Source: Candidatus Cloacimonadota bacterium
GTDB taxonomy: Bacteria; Cloacimonadota; Cloacimonadia; Cloacimonadales; TCS61
DNA length: 51,854 nt
Direction of reading: 5' to 3'
NCBI GenBank assembly: GCA_018400535.1
Contig: JAGYMQ010000089.1
Coordinates: 1-51,854 of the forward strand
Shown here piece after piece: positions 1 to 9,643 of this stretch; the first letter of the stretch is position 1, and every line of letters starts with the position of its first letter. The notes under the pieces are model-generated. The model saw only the letters and a list, made by a program, of their open reading frames with translations, made no database searches and was not told where the DNA came from. The translations under genes and the position numbers were made by a program.

Positions 1-1278
1 TGTTTTGCCGAAATGGGTAACAATGTGATCTGTGTCGATAATGACAAAAGCAAAATCGATCTTCTGAATAATGGCGGAATTCCGATCTGGGAACCGGGCT
101 TGGAAGATATGGTAAAAAGAAATTTCAGTCAAAAAAGATTGAGTTTCACGACTGATATCAAAGATGCTGTTGAAAAATCTGATATCTGTTTTATCGCGGT
201 TGGCACGCCGCCTGACGAAGATGGCTCAGCTGATCTGAAATACGTGCTGGCGGTTGCCAAAGATATTGCAAAATATATGAATGACTATAAAATTGTGGTA
301 GATAAATCAACAGTCCCGATCGGTACGGCAGATAAAGTGAGAAATGCGATCCAAAAAATTCTGGATGAACGCAAAGTTGATCATGATTTCGACGTTGTTT
401 CCAATCCTGAATTTCTCAAAGAAGGCGATGCAATAAACGATTCAATGAAACCAGATCGAATAGTGGTGGGAACGGATTCCGAAAAATGCGCCAAGATCAT
501 GCGGGAATTATACACGCCCTTTGCTCGGTCGCAGGAAAAATTGATCTTGATGTCGGTGCGTTCGGCAGAAATGACCAAATACGCTGCGAATGCGATGCTT
601 GCCACTAAGATTTCTTTTATGAATGATATTGCCAATCTTTGCGAAAAAGTAGGGGCGGATGTTCATGAAGTTCGTCATGGAATTGGCTCTGACAGCAGGA
701 TCGGCTACAAATTTATCTATCCTGGCGTGGGATATGGCGGAAGCTGTTTTCCGAAAGATGTGAAAGCTCTCATTAATATTGCTAAACAAAATAAATATAA
801 AACACGCGTATTGCAGGCTGTTGAAGATGTAAATAATGACCAAAAATTATTGCTAGCGGAAAAAGTTATCCAGCATTTTGGTGAAGATTTATCGGGGAAA
901 ACTTTCGCAATTTGGGGTCTTTCTTTCAAACCAAAAACTGATGATATGCGGGAAGCTCCAGCGCGTGAAATTATCCAAAAATTGGTCGAAGCTGGTGCAA
1001 AGATCCAGGCTTATGATCCTGTCGCAATGAAAGAAGCGCAAAGAATTTTTGGCGATAATCCCAAATTGACTTATGCAGAAGGAAATTACGAAGCTGTGCG
1101 CGATGCCGATGCTTTGCTTCTGGTCACAGAATGGAATCAATTCCGCTATCCCGATTTTGCCGAGATCAAAAGACGCTTGCAACAAGCTGTGATCTTCGAT
1201 GGCAGAAATCTTTATAATCCCAAAGAATTGAAAGAAATGGGATTTGAATATTATGGGATTGGCAGGAAGCGAGAGTGA
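1..1278 (+). CDS. ugd: UDP-glucose 6-dehydrogenase, 5'-truncated by the window edge
   Basis: The frame is open from base 1 ([15 protein letters not shown]...). Motifs: [53 protein letters not shown] (catalytic Cys), [12 protein letters not shown]. Confidence 0.95.
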   Translation, partial: CFAEMGNNVICVDNDKSKIDLLNNGGIPIWEPGLEDMVKRNFSQKRLSFTTDIKDAVEKSDICFIAVGTPPDEDGSADLKYVLAVAKDIAKYMNDYKIVVDKSTVPIGTADKVRNAIQKILDERKVDHDFDVVSNPEFLKEGDAINDSMKPDRIVVGTDSEKCAKIMRELYTPFARSQEKLILMSVRSAEMTKYAANAMLATKISFMNDIANLCEKVGADVHEVRHGIGSDSRIGYKFIYPGVGYGGSCFPKDVKALINIAKQNKYKTRVLQAVEDVNNDQKLLLAEKVIQHFGEDLSGKTFAIWGLSFKPKTDDMREAPAREIIQKLVEAGAKIQAYDPVAMKEAQRIFGDNPKLTYAEGNYEAVRDADALLLVTEWNQFRYPDFAEIKRRLQQAVIFDGRNLYNPKELKEMGFEYYGIGRKRE

Positions 1279-1361
1279 AAAAACCAGGAAGGGATATGAA
1301 TTATCACGAATTTGAGATTTTACTAAGAATTTCGATTGAATATTGAAAAGAAAATGAAATT

Positions 1362-1560
1362 ATGAAGAAAATCCTACTATACCTTTTTACCTTTATTCTC
1401 TAATTTCGCTTTTTTGGAATGAAAAAAACTGGCAATATTGCTGGAAGAATTCTCTATGACCGAACGCAAAAAGCCTTGGAAAATGTGAATATGTCAATCG
1501 ATGGTGAAATGCTTAGAAAGTTTCAAAAGAGAAGCACTAGAATTATAAAACGATGTTCAA
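1362..1560 (+). pseudogene. Decayed remnant of an exported protein (signal peptide plus carboxypeptidase-regulatory-like segment)
   Basis: One reading frame gives MKKILLYLFTFIL*FRFFGMKKTGNIAGRILYDRTQKALENVNMSIDGEM. The GxIxGxIxDxxTxxxLxxVN pattern resembles CarboxypepD_reg-like domains, interrupted by an in-frame TAA at 1401. Confidence 0.35.
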
Positions 1561-1857
1561 AAATAATATGATCTGTCTCTAAATTATTAAAAAAAATACT
1601 AACGATGTTGACGTAATGCGTTATTCAACTCCAACAATGGAGAACGTCGGCTAAACAAAAACAACAGAATTGTTAAAAAAAAGAATTTGATGAAATATTC
1701 TTCAATGATTTTGAGAAAAAAATGCAATTTAGAAATACACCTTATACAAAATACAAAGGAAAAATTGGTCTTGACAATGTGAGAAGTTAAGAGAGGCGTT
1801 GGTTTAGATAAGAAAATATTCTAACTAAAAAAATATTTTGGTAAATTTGGAGGAATT

Positions 1858-3822
1858 ATAAAATTATATTATTGTGTTTTATGCCTTTTATTATTTTTCA
1901 CATCATGCAAAAGACAACAAATTAAACCTGAAAAAATTCAAGGTTCACTTGGTATTATTGTAGAAGATCTTACAGAGAAAGACCTTCGCCTATCTTTATC
2001 AACAGGTGTTTTGGTTACAGACATTTTAGAAGGTTCTCCTGCGGCTGATGCCCAATTACCGAAATACTCTATTATAACGCATATAAATGGTAATCCAATT
2101 AATAGCAAGATTGATTATAATGCATATTTAGAAACAATATATGCTGGCGATAAAGTTAATTTATCAACAACTGGTATGATAGAAAACTCTCAAAAGCTTT
2201 ATGAATTAGTTGCATATGAAGATACTGGTTATCTGGATAATTATTACAAAAATATTTACTTACCAGAGAATTATCATGAATATCAACTAAGAAATGAACA
2301 TTTGTGGGATTTTGACCATTTCTCTGAAATGAAATCCTTTGTAACTAAAATGAAGATTGATATGAGAAAAATTGAATTGTTTTTTGAAATTCATAACTGC
2401 GTAGGCGAAAATAGATATTTCCAGATTAGCAAGGTTGAAAGTGATATAAAAGAGAATACTATCTATGTATTGAAAGATATTGAATTGAATGAGATGGTAA
2501 CAATACCAAAAATGGAGAATAAAGAACCAACCATTTTTTCATTTTCAATTTGTTTTGAAAGACCTTTAGAATATTTAATTTTAACAGGAATTTATGAAAA
2601 ACATAAATTCAAGTGTGGATTTAAATTCGAAGAATTTGCAAACTTTAGAACATATGTACTCCAAACAGTTAATTTAAGTCCATTTAACAACTCCATGAAA
2701 CTTTTACCAGATTATTACACTCCTATCGGTCAAGTTGCTAAATCAGAAATTAAAATTGATTCACCTAAGTTTGATGAAAAGAGAAATTACTATACTGAGG
2801 ATAAAAGTATTAATATTGAAGGAACTGTACGTGATAGTTTTGGTATTAATGATATTTTAATAAATAACCAACCAGTAAACTATATTGATAAAAATGGTAA
2901 TTTTGCTCATAACCTCTATTTAACAATCGGTAAAAATGAAATCGAAATTGTAGTTAGAAACATTAAGCAGCAGGAGGTAAGTTATATTTGTGAAGTTATG
3001 CGTGAACGTGTGAAAACTGAAAAAAAAATAAAAAATGTGCGAGAGCCTATAGAGACAGACAATCACAAACCAGACGATATAGCAGTAGTGATAGGTATAG
3101 AGAATTATTCCAAGATCCCTGACGCTATATTTGCAAGTGCTGATGCTTCAGTTGTACATGACTATCTAATATCAACTTTTGGTCTGAAAGAGGAGAATAT
3201 AAAATACTTAACAGATGGAGAAGCATCAAAAGCAAGTTTTGATGAAATATTTTCTGAAAATGGTTGGCTTAGTGCTTATTCAACTGAGAATTCGAATATA
3301 TATATATATTATTCTGGACATGGATATGTTGATGAAAATGGTGATACATATCTTATTCCGTATAATGCGAGTCTTGATTTTTTGGGATCAGCATACCGTA
3401 CAGATACTATTTATGAAAGAGTTAGTGAATTGAACGCCAAGTCAAAGAACATAATTCTGGATGCTTGTTTCAGTGGATTTAACAAAGATGGTTCGACAAT
3501 ATCAACCAAAAGAATGGTAAGAATTGAAAAACTTGGACCTCCTGAAGATATCAATCTTTTTACTTCTTGCTCCAGTAAAGAATTAAGCAACATATATAAT
3601 GATGCTAATCAAGGTTTGTACACTTATTATCTACTTTGGGCTTTACAGGGAGAAGCAGATTCAAACAAGGATAACATGATTACTTATCAAGAGATGGATG
3701 ACTTTCTAAAAACGAATGTATCAAAAAAATCTAAACAGTTATATGGAAATCAAAATCCTCAACTTTTTTCAAATAACAGGGAAGAGATTTTTCTCGATTT
3801 AGGAGTTAAAAATGAGAATTAA
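1858..3822 (+). CDS. Caspase-family (peptidase C14) lipoprotein with N-terminal PDZ-like domain, Ig-like segment and EF-hand-like loop
   Basis: The ORF track starts at an internal TTG (2011). The same frame is open upstream and encodes a lipoprotein signal KLYYCVLCLLLFFTSCKRQQ preceded by GGAGG, but with only ATA/ATT as possible initiator. PDZ-like: GVLVTDILEGSPAADAQLPKYSIITHINGNPI. Caspase: DIAVVIGIENYSKIPDA, YYSGHG, ILDACFSG dyad. Calcium-loop-like: DSNKDNMITYQE. Confidence 0.85.
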   Translation: MKLYYCVLCLLLFFTSCKRQQIKPEKIQGSLGIIVEDLTEKDLRLSLSTGVLVTDILEGSPAADAQLPKYSIITHINGNPINSKIDYNAYLETIYAGDKVNLSTTGMIENSQKLYELVAYEDTGYLDNYYKNIYLPENYHEYQLRNEHLWDFDHFSEMKSFVTKMKIDMRKIELFFEIHNCVGENRYFQISKVESDIKENTIYVLKDIELNEMVTIPKMENKEPTIFSFSICFERPLEYLILTGIYEKHKFKCGFKFEEFANFRTYVLQTVNLSPFNNSMKLLPDYYTPIGQVAKSEIKIDSPKFDEKRNYYTEDKSINIEGTVRDSFGINDILINNQPVNYIDKNGNFAHNLYLTIGKNEIEIVVRNIKQQEVSYICEVMRERVKTEKKIKNVREPIETDNHKPDDIAVVIGIENYSKIPDAIFASADASVVHDYLISTFGLKEENIKYLTDGEASKASFDEIFSENGWLSAYSTENSNIYIYYSGHGYVDENGDTYLIPYNASLDFLGSAYRTDTIYERVSELNAKSKNIILDACFSGFNKDGSTISTKRMVRIEKLGPPEDINLFTSCSSKELSNIYNDANQGLYTYYLLWALQGEADSNKDNMITYQEMDDFLKTNVSKKSKQLYGNQNPQLFSNNREEIFLDLGVKNEN

Positions 3823-4684
3823 GCTAGTAATTGTATGCATCTACATTGTATTCTTTAAGATTGTAGTTGCTCAAGAAGTAGCTCAAAAAGAAAAAATTTC
3901 GGAGATTAAAAAAATTGGCGATAACATCTATGAAGTTAGTAAAACAGTGCTCATTGAAGAAAACATGACACCAAAACAAGCTCGTAATATTGCTTACACA
4001 AGATGTCAACATCATGCAGTTGGTGAGCATAGTGGTTTTTGGGTAGAAACTAGTCAAATTGTTCGTGAAAGTGAATATAATAATTCAAATAATTCACTTT
4101 TTGCCAAATATGGTAAAATCACTACAAAAGCCAAAATCCTGAATCGTAAAATAATCGATGAAAAATATTTCGTTAATAATAATCAGATATTCGTTACAAT
4201 TACTGCAAGAATAGAAGCATGTGAAAAAAATTATAATCCACAATACAATATTGTGGTAAATACAAATAGAAGTATTTTTGAAAATGGAGATGAATTGAAA
4301 CTGGAGATAGAATCTACGGATGATTGCTTTATTACACTTTTTTTGATCTCTCCAGATGATTCATTGTATGTACTGTTCCCTTTGACTAAAAGAAGGAACA
4401 ATCGACTTGAAAAAAATGATAAACTGGAACTACCACCTTATGAGGATCAAAAACTAAAATATACAATGGAACTTGATAACAATGTAGAATCTCAGATTGA
4501 TCTATTAAAAATTATTGCTACAAAAAATAGATATAATTTTTTTGATTTTGGTGAAACAACATCTTATGGCAATTTAAGAGTGAACTTTCAGTTTATATTG
4601 GACTGGATTAATAGTATTCCAAATAACGAAATAGTAGAAAAAGATATTCCTATAACAGTTTATAATAGTAATAATAAGCAATGA
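3812..4684 (+). CDS. Exported DUF4384-like protein
   Basis: Signal peptide MRIKLVIVCIYIVFFKIVVAQ. C-terminal IFENGDELKLEIESTDDCFITLFLISPDDSLYVLFP is typical of DUF4384. Overlaps the caspase ORF by 11 nt. Confidence 0.7.
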   Translation: MRIKLVIVCIYIVFFKIVVAQEVAQKEKISEIKKIGDNIYEVSKTVLIEENMTPKQARNIAYTRCQHHAVGEHSGFWVETSQIVRESEYNNSNNSLFAKYGKITTKAKILNRKIIDEKYFVNNNQIFVTITARIEACEKNYNPQYNIVVNTNRSIFENGDELKLEIESTDDCFITLFLISPDDSLYVLFPLTKRRNNRLEKNDKLELPPYEDQKLKYTMELDNNVESQIDLLKIIATKNRYNFFDFGETTSYGNLRVNFQFILDWINSIPNNEIVEKDIPITVYNSNNKQ

Positions 4685-5784
4685 TTCCTAAGATCCTGAT
4701 TTTATCTTTATTTTTGTCTTTTTTATATTGTTTCAATACAATTCTTCACTCCAATCCCGTCATCCTATTATCCGAAAAAGAAAAACAGTCTTTACTGAAA
4801 AACGACAAAACACTTCATATCATTTCCAGTGTGAATGGAGAAACATTTAGCTTAATGTCTAAAACTGCATCTGTAGATGATGATGTGAAGTTGAGTATTG
4901 CTTGGAAGCACAATTCAGAAATTTTAACACCACCTTTCGATAATCTTGAGAATGTTTCCATAAAATGGTACAAAATCGAAGAAGCAAATGGAGACGATTA
5001 CAGCAATACATTTCCCAGCTGGCACTGGGATGATATTCCTTATAAAGAGACTGAAGTTGTGGAATGGCGAAATAAATTTATTGTAACCGCCGATGTTTCA
5101 CCATCAGTATTTGAAACCGTTTACTGCAATGGAAAAGTCGTAGGAACAATGCGTTATAAAGCTGTTCTCATGATAGATGGTGAAACTTATGCTACACCTG
5201 GCAAAGAATCAAAACATAAAGGTTCGATCAGTAAAGATGTTCACAGAATCAGCCTGAAAGGAAATACCAGAAATGAAGTTATCAATTATGCTTTTGCTAT
5301 GTGCAATCTTCCTTACATCTGGGGCAGTGCAAGTTTTACAGGCGATAAATATAATAATCATCAGGCAGAATTTTTCATCGGAGCCGATTGTGCAGATTTT
5401 TGTGTTGCGGCACATCAGATGGCCGGAAATCAAATCCCCTACGATCAGATAAAGAATAATGAATATACTAAAATTATATCAACTATAACAAATACAAACA
5501 AAACTGATTATTTAGATTCCAAGGGTGAATCTATAAAAGTCGGTGAAAATGGAGTGAAAACCGGTGATTTTATTTACTGGAATTTTGATATTTCCGGATC
5601 AGGTCATGTTGGCTTATTCTACCAGGATAAAAGTGATCCTGTTGGTGCTTTTCATGGTGAGGCTGATGGAATACTTAACAAATGGGATCTTGTTATTCAT
5701 ACACTTTTCCATGAACCAGAAGTAAAAACTATTGAAGATGCTTATCATGGAAAAATTAGAATTTATAGATACAAAGAGAGGTAA
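4681..5784 (+). CDS. Exported NlpC/P60-like cysteine peptidase
   Basis: Signal peptide MIPKILILSLFLSFLYCF. YIWGSASFTG...GADCADFCVAAHQMAG followed by GDFIYWNFDISGSGHVGLFYQ gives the Cys/His arrangement of NlpC/P60. ATGA overlap with the upstream ORF. Confidence 0.7.
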   Translation: MIPKILILSLFLSFLYCFNTILHSNPVILLSEKEKQSLLKNDKTLHIISSVNGETFSLMSKTASVDDDVKLSIAWKHNSEILTPPFDNLENVSIKWYKIEEANGDDYSNTFPSWHWDDIPYKETEVVEWRNKFIVTADVSPSVFETVYCNGKVVGTMRYKAVLMIDGETYATPGKESKHKGSISKDVHRISLKGNTRNEVINYAFAMCNLPYIWGSASFTGDKYNNHQAEFFIGADCADFCVAAHQMAGNQIPYDQIKNNEYTKIISTITNTNKTDYLDSKGESIKVGENGVKTGDFIYWNFDISGSGHVGLFYQDKSDPVGAFHGEADGILNKWDLVIHTLFHEPEVKTIEDAYHGKIRIYRYKER

Positions 5785-5794
5785 GGTTTGAAAT

Positions 5795-5818
5795 AAAGAG
5801 AATAGTTCTGATCTCTTT
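5795..5818 (+). terminator. Weak candidate terminator hairpin after the caspase cassette
   Basis: aaagaga / tctcttt inverted repeat with 10-nt loop just after the stop; no strong T-tract. Confidence 0.3.
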
Positions 5819-6061
5819 GAAACAACCAGATTTATTTAATACAAAGATTATGATGTGCATATTATTGTAGTGCCGCCAAATAGTGAATTAGAATAATGGT
5901 ATAGAATCTGCTGTAAACTTCTTGTTAACAAGTAAACTTTTAACAGTTCTTTAACGAGTTATGAAAAATTAGTGAGCTTCGGAGAGCGAAGGAATATAAC
6001 ACTTGTCATTAATATACGATATTGTTGTATGTAATGAGCATAAATTGGAGAGTGTGGTCGT

Positions 6062-7229
6062 ATGTTAAGAGATATATTGTTCAAGTTCAATCCTTGGTGG
6101 GAAGAGAGTTTTCATCCGGGATTGATTGAACGTCCGGATTATCTCAACGTTCTATATCGATCACTGAAAAGAAGGTCGATCGAATTAATTACCGGGTTGC
6201 GAAGAGTTGGTAAAACAGCTATGATGAAGATGTTGATAGAAACTCTTTTGTCCAAAATAGAGTCAGAAACAATTCTGTATGTAAGTTTGGATGCGTATGG
6301 ATTAGAGAGTTATTCTTTACATGACATTTTAGAGGAATTCAGAAAGATCCACAAACATAAAAGAACTAAATTTCTATATCTTTTTTTCGATGAAGTGATC
6401 ACAAAATCTTCTTTCCAGCAAGAACTGAAGAATTTTTATGATTCAGAAAGCGTGAAAGTTTTTGCCTCTGCTTCACAATCTGGTTTATTAAAAGATCAAC
6501 GAGCACCGCTCACCGGAAGATCTCGAATGCACGAGATTCTACCACTAAATTTTACAGAATATCTGGATTTTAAGAAGATTAAATTAAAAAATCGGAAAAC
6601 TACTTATTGGAACAATACTTTATTGATTTTATGAAAACAGGAGGAATACCGGAATATGTGCTGACGGATGATATTGGCTATTTAGAAGAACTATGCGATA
6701 ATCTGATCTATAAAGATATTATTGCAGCCTACGGAATAAAGGATCCACTTTTGATCCGTAACTATTTCAAATTATTGATGGAACATTCTGGAAAACAAGC
6801 TTCTATAAATAAAATAGCAAAAATATTGAAGATCAGTCCAGATTCGTCACGCAGATATTTTAGCTATTTTCAGAATACCTATTTGATCCATTCTATTGAA
6901 AGATGTGGAAAATTAAATGAAAGAATCCGAGTAGGCAGAAAAATCTATGCTGGTGATATTGGTATAAGAAATATGATTACCGGTTTCAGAGATAAAGGGG
7001 CAATTTTTGAAAATCTCTTACTATTCCAGATCAAGCAAGACGATCCATGCTACGTATATGAAAATGGCATAGAGATTGATTTTAAAACTAAAAAATGTTT
7101 GATCGAAGCTAAATTTAATGATAAAATGACGGATAAATAAAAAAAACTGTTTCAAGAAATTAAATCACCTCAAAAAATAGTTATCGATTCGGTTCAAGCT
7201 TTCCTCGAATTGGATCCGAGTTGGAATTA
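6062..7229 (+). pseudogene. AAA_14/DUF4143-type ATPase, broken by a frameshift and a nonsense codon
   Basis: Part 1 (6062-6634): Walker A GLRRVGKTAMMK, Walker B-like FLYLFFDEV. Part 2, another frame: SENYLLEQYFIDFMKTGGIPEYVL...KIYAGDIGIRNMITGF...YENGIEIDFKTKKCLIEAKF, stop at 7138, then in-frame KKLFQEIKSPQKIVIDSVQAFLELDPSWN to the stop at 7227-7229. Confidence 0.85.
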
Positions 7230-7262
7230 AAAAAAAATTATCAACTTAACAACAGGAGTAAT

Positions 7263-8207
7263 ATGAATATTCTAATAACAGGCTCAGCCGGTTTCATCGG
7301 CTCACATCTGGCAGAAGCACTTGTCGATGATCACAAAATAATCGGATTGGATAATTTCTGCGATTTTTATGATCCTCAAATAAAATGGAGAAATATTCAA
7401 AAATTACAGAAGAAAAATAATTTTCGGCTCATCAAAGCGGATATTCGAAACCAACAAAGAATCGAAGAAATATTTTCAGAAAATAAAATCGATCTCGTTA
7501 TCCATCTTGCTGCAATGGCAGGTGTGCGACCATCGATCGCTGATCCACAGCTTTATACCGAAGTAAATATCAATGGAACAGTGAATTTATTGGAAGCTTG
7601 CAAAAAAAATAATATAAAAAAATTCATTTTCGCTTCGTCTTCCTCTGTTTATGGAAACAATGAAAAAGTTCCCTTTGCAGAAAACGATTCGGTCGATTTT
7701 CCGATTTCACCGTATGCTGCCACGAAAAAAGCCGGCGAATTGATCTGTCACAACTATCACCACCTTTATGAAATTTCGATGATTTGCTTGCGCTTTTTTA
7801 CCGTTTATGGTCCCAGGCAACGTCCCGATCTTGCTATCCACAAATTTTCCAGAAAAATATTGAATAATGAGGAGATTCCTGTTTTTGGAAATGGCGGCTC
7901 TGAACGAGATTATACTTACATTGATGATATTATTTCTGGAGTTTTAAAATCTATTAAATTTGTTTCTTCCCAAAACATTTATGAGATCTTCAATCTGGGT
8001 GAATCGCGAACGATCAAACTCTCTGAGATGATCCAAACCATAGAAAGTGCTATCGGCAAGAAAGCAAAGAAAAAATGGCTTCCCATGCAACCCGGCGATG
8101 TTAACCGCACATATGCCGATATTTCCAAAAGTAGAAAATTACTTAACTATAATCCTGCAACAGATTTTGAAATGGGAATAAAAATATTTATTGAGTGGCT
8201 ACGGTAA
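7263..8207 (+). CDS. NAD-dependent epimerase, probably UDP-glucuronate 4-epimerase or related UDP-sugar epimerase
   Basis: MNILITGSAGFIGSHLAEAL (Rossmann GxxGxxG), HLAAMAGVRPSI, SSSSVYG, SPYAATKKAGE (YxxxK). ATG at 7263 preceded by caggag; the track start at 7221 is too early. Confidence 0.9.
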   Translation: MNILITGSAGFIGSHLAEALVDDHKIIGLDNFCDFYDPQIKWRNIQKLQKKNNFRLIKADIRNQQRIEEIFSENKIDLVIHLAAMAGVRPSIADPQLYTEVNINGTVNLLEACKKNNIKKFIFASSSSVYGNNEKVPFAENDSVDFPISPYAATKKAGELICHNYHHLYEISMICLRFFTVYGPRQRPDLAIHKFSRKILNNEEIPVFGNGGSERDYTYIDDIISGVLKSIKFVSSQNIYEIFNLGESRTIKLSEMIQTIESAIGKKAKKKWLPMQPGDVNRTYADISKSRKLLNYNPATDFEMGIKIFIEWLR

Positions 8208-8239
8208 ATTCTTATTCCAAAAAAATGAAATAAATAATG

Positions 8240-8262
8240 GCATCTTCTAAAGATGCTATTTT
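8240..8262 (+). terminator. Rho-independent-type terminator after the epimerase
   Basis: GCATCTT-CTA-AAGATGC hairpin followed by tattttttattt. Confidence 0.65.
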
Positions 8263-8336
8263 TTATTTGACAAAATTTCGCTGTGGATCTCAATTCGGAA
8301 GTTGAGTTTGAAAGCCAAAAAACAAGGGAGGTCAAA

Positions 8337-8684
8337 ATGGCAAAATCACTCAGTTTGAACAATGTCGTAATTTCGGGGAATATCGTGCATGATGCAGAGA
8401 TCAAACATGTCGGAGAAAAGAACACAGCATTAACAAAGTTTCGTATCGCCAATAATCAAAGGTATCTGGATCGCGATAATAACTGGCAAGATCAAACGGT
8501 ATTTATCGATGTGCAAGTTTGGGGAATGCAAGCTGAAAAGGGCGAGAAGAATTTGAAAAAGGGTATTCCTGTTGTCGTCGAAGGAACTTTGAAAGAGGAA
8601 AAATGGGATGACAAAAATGGCAATAAACACACAAAGATCTTGATCCATTCCAAAAAGATCCATTTTCTAGCCTATCCCGATTAG
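8337..8684 (+). CDS. ssb: Single-stranded DNA-binding protein (OB-fold)
   Basis: MAKSLSLNNVVISGNIVHDAEIKHVGEKNTALTKFRIANNQRY...VFIDVQVWGMQAE...KGIPVVVEGTLKEEKWDDKNGNKHTK. ATG at 8337 after gggaggtc. Confidence 0.88.
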   Translation: MAKSLSLNNVVISGNIVHDAEIKHVGEKNTALTKFRIANNQRYLDRDNNWQDQTVFIDVQVWGMQAEKGEKNLKKGIPVVVEGTLKEEKWDDKNGNKHTKILIHSKKIHFLAYPD

Positions 8685-8706
8685 ACTTTGAAACGAATGA
8701 AATTCA

Positions 8707-8739
8707 AAAAACTCTCGTCCTTGGATGGGAGTTTTTTTT
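8707..8739 (+). terminator. Strong intrinsic terminator after ssb
   Basis: aaaactctcgtcc-tt-ggatgggagtttt stem with G-U pairs, followed by a T-run. Confidence 0.8.
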
Positions 8740-8836
8740 GTACTTTCTGCATAATTCAAATCTTGATTTTACTTGATCTTCCTTTATATTGACAAAGAAT
8801 CTGAGAAGAAAATTTAGGATTAAGAGGTAAAATAAA

Positions 8837-9643
8837 ATGGATTTATTTAATGAAATTCGAGAGCAAAAGAATTTTTTTTTGATCGCTGGTCCTTGCGTCG
8901 TAGAAGATGAGGATTTGATGCTGCAAACAGCCGAGAAATTGGTTTCAGAAGCAGCAAAGCGCGATATTCTTTTTATCTTCAAATCTTCCTATAAAAAGGC
9001 AAATCGTTCATCGATCGAATCTTTTGCCGGTGCGGGGATGCAAGAAGGATTGGCAATTTTACACAAGATCAAGCAAAAATTTTCTGTGCCCATCCTAACG
9101 GATATTCACGAATGCAACGAGATTGAAGCAGCTGCAGAAGTCGCTGATGTCCTGCAAATTCCAGCATTTCTTTCTCGACAAACTGAGTTGCTGGTTTCAG
9201 CGGGGAAAACAAATCGGATCGTGAATATCAAAAAGGGACAATTCATGGCTCCAGAAGATATACAGCTTGCTTGTGAAAAAGTTAACAGTACTGGAAATAT
9301 GCAGATTTTTGTTACTGAACGCGGTAGCTGTTTTGGCTATCATAATTTGGTAGTGGATTTTCGCAGCTTTGCAATTCTGCGTTCCACACAATTTCCTGTC
9401 GTTTTTGATATCACGCATAGTCTGCAAAAACCAACGATCGGACAGACCAGCGGTGGATCTCCTGAATATGCACCAATGCTTGCGAAAGCAGCGCTGGCGA
9501 CAGGAATGGTTGACGGAATTTTTTTGGAAACTCATCCCAATCCAGCTCAAGCCTTATCTGATGCCAGTTCGATGCTTCCTTTACACACGATTCCCCGATT
9601 GCTCGATGACCTGTTAAAAATTTCCAGTTTGAAGGAAAATTAA
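8837..9643 (+). CDS. kdsA: 3-deoxy-8-phosphooctulonate synthase (KDO-8-P synthase)
   Basis: FFLIAGPCVVEDEDLMLQTAEKL, FKSSYKKANRSS, PILTDIHE, IPAFLSRQTELL, VTERGSCFGYHNLVVDFRS, VFDITHSLQKP, GIFLETHPNPAQALSDASSML. Confidence 0.97.
   Translation: MDLFNEIREQKNFFLIAGPCVVEDEDLMLQTAEKLVSEAAKRDILFIFKSSYKKANRSSIESFAGAGMQEGLAILHKIKQKFSVPILTDIHECNEIEAAAEVADVLQIPAFLSRQTELLVSAGKTNRIVNIKKGQFMAPEDIQLACEKVNSTGNMQIFVTERGSCFGYHNLVVDFRSFAILRSTQFPVVFDITHSLQKPTIGQTSGGSPEYAPMLAKAALATGMVDGIFLETHPNPAQALSDASSMLPLHTIPRLLDDLLKISSLKEN

Noticed and set aside
508-843. Antisense ORFs inside ugd (e.g. 508..843 -)
   Set aside because: They overlap a strongly conserved gene, and the translations show no recognisable motif.
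3215-3433. Plus-strand 72-aa ORF within the caspase gene
   Set aside because: Out-of-frame shadow of the caspase domain with low-complexity Ile/Met content.
5940-6060. Possible small RNA or hairpin between the caspase cassette and the ATPase
   Set aside because: Only short imperfect complementarity (cttcggagagcgaag); no convincing promoter or terminator.
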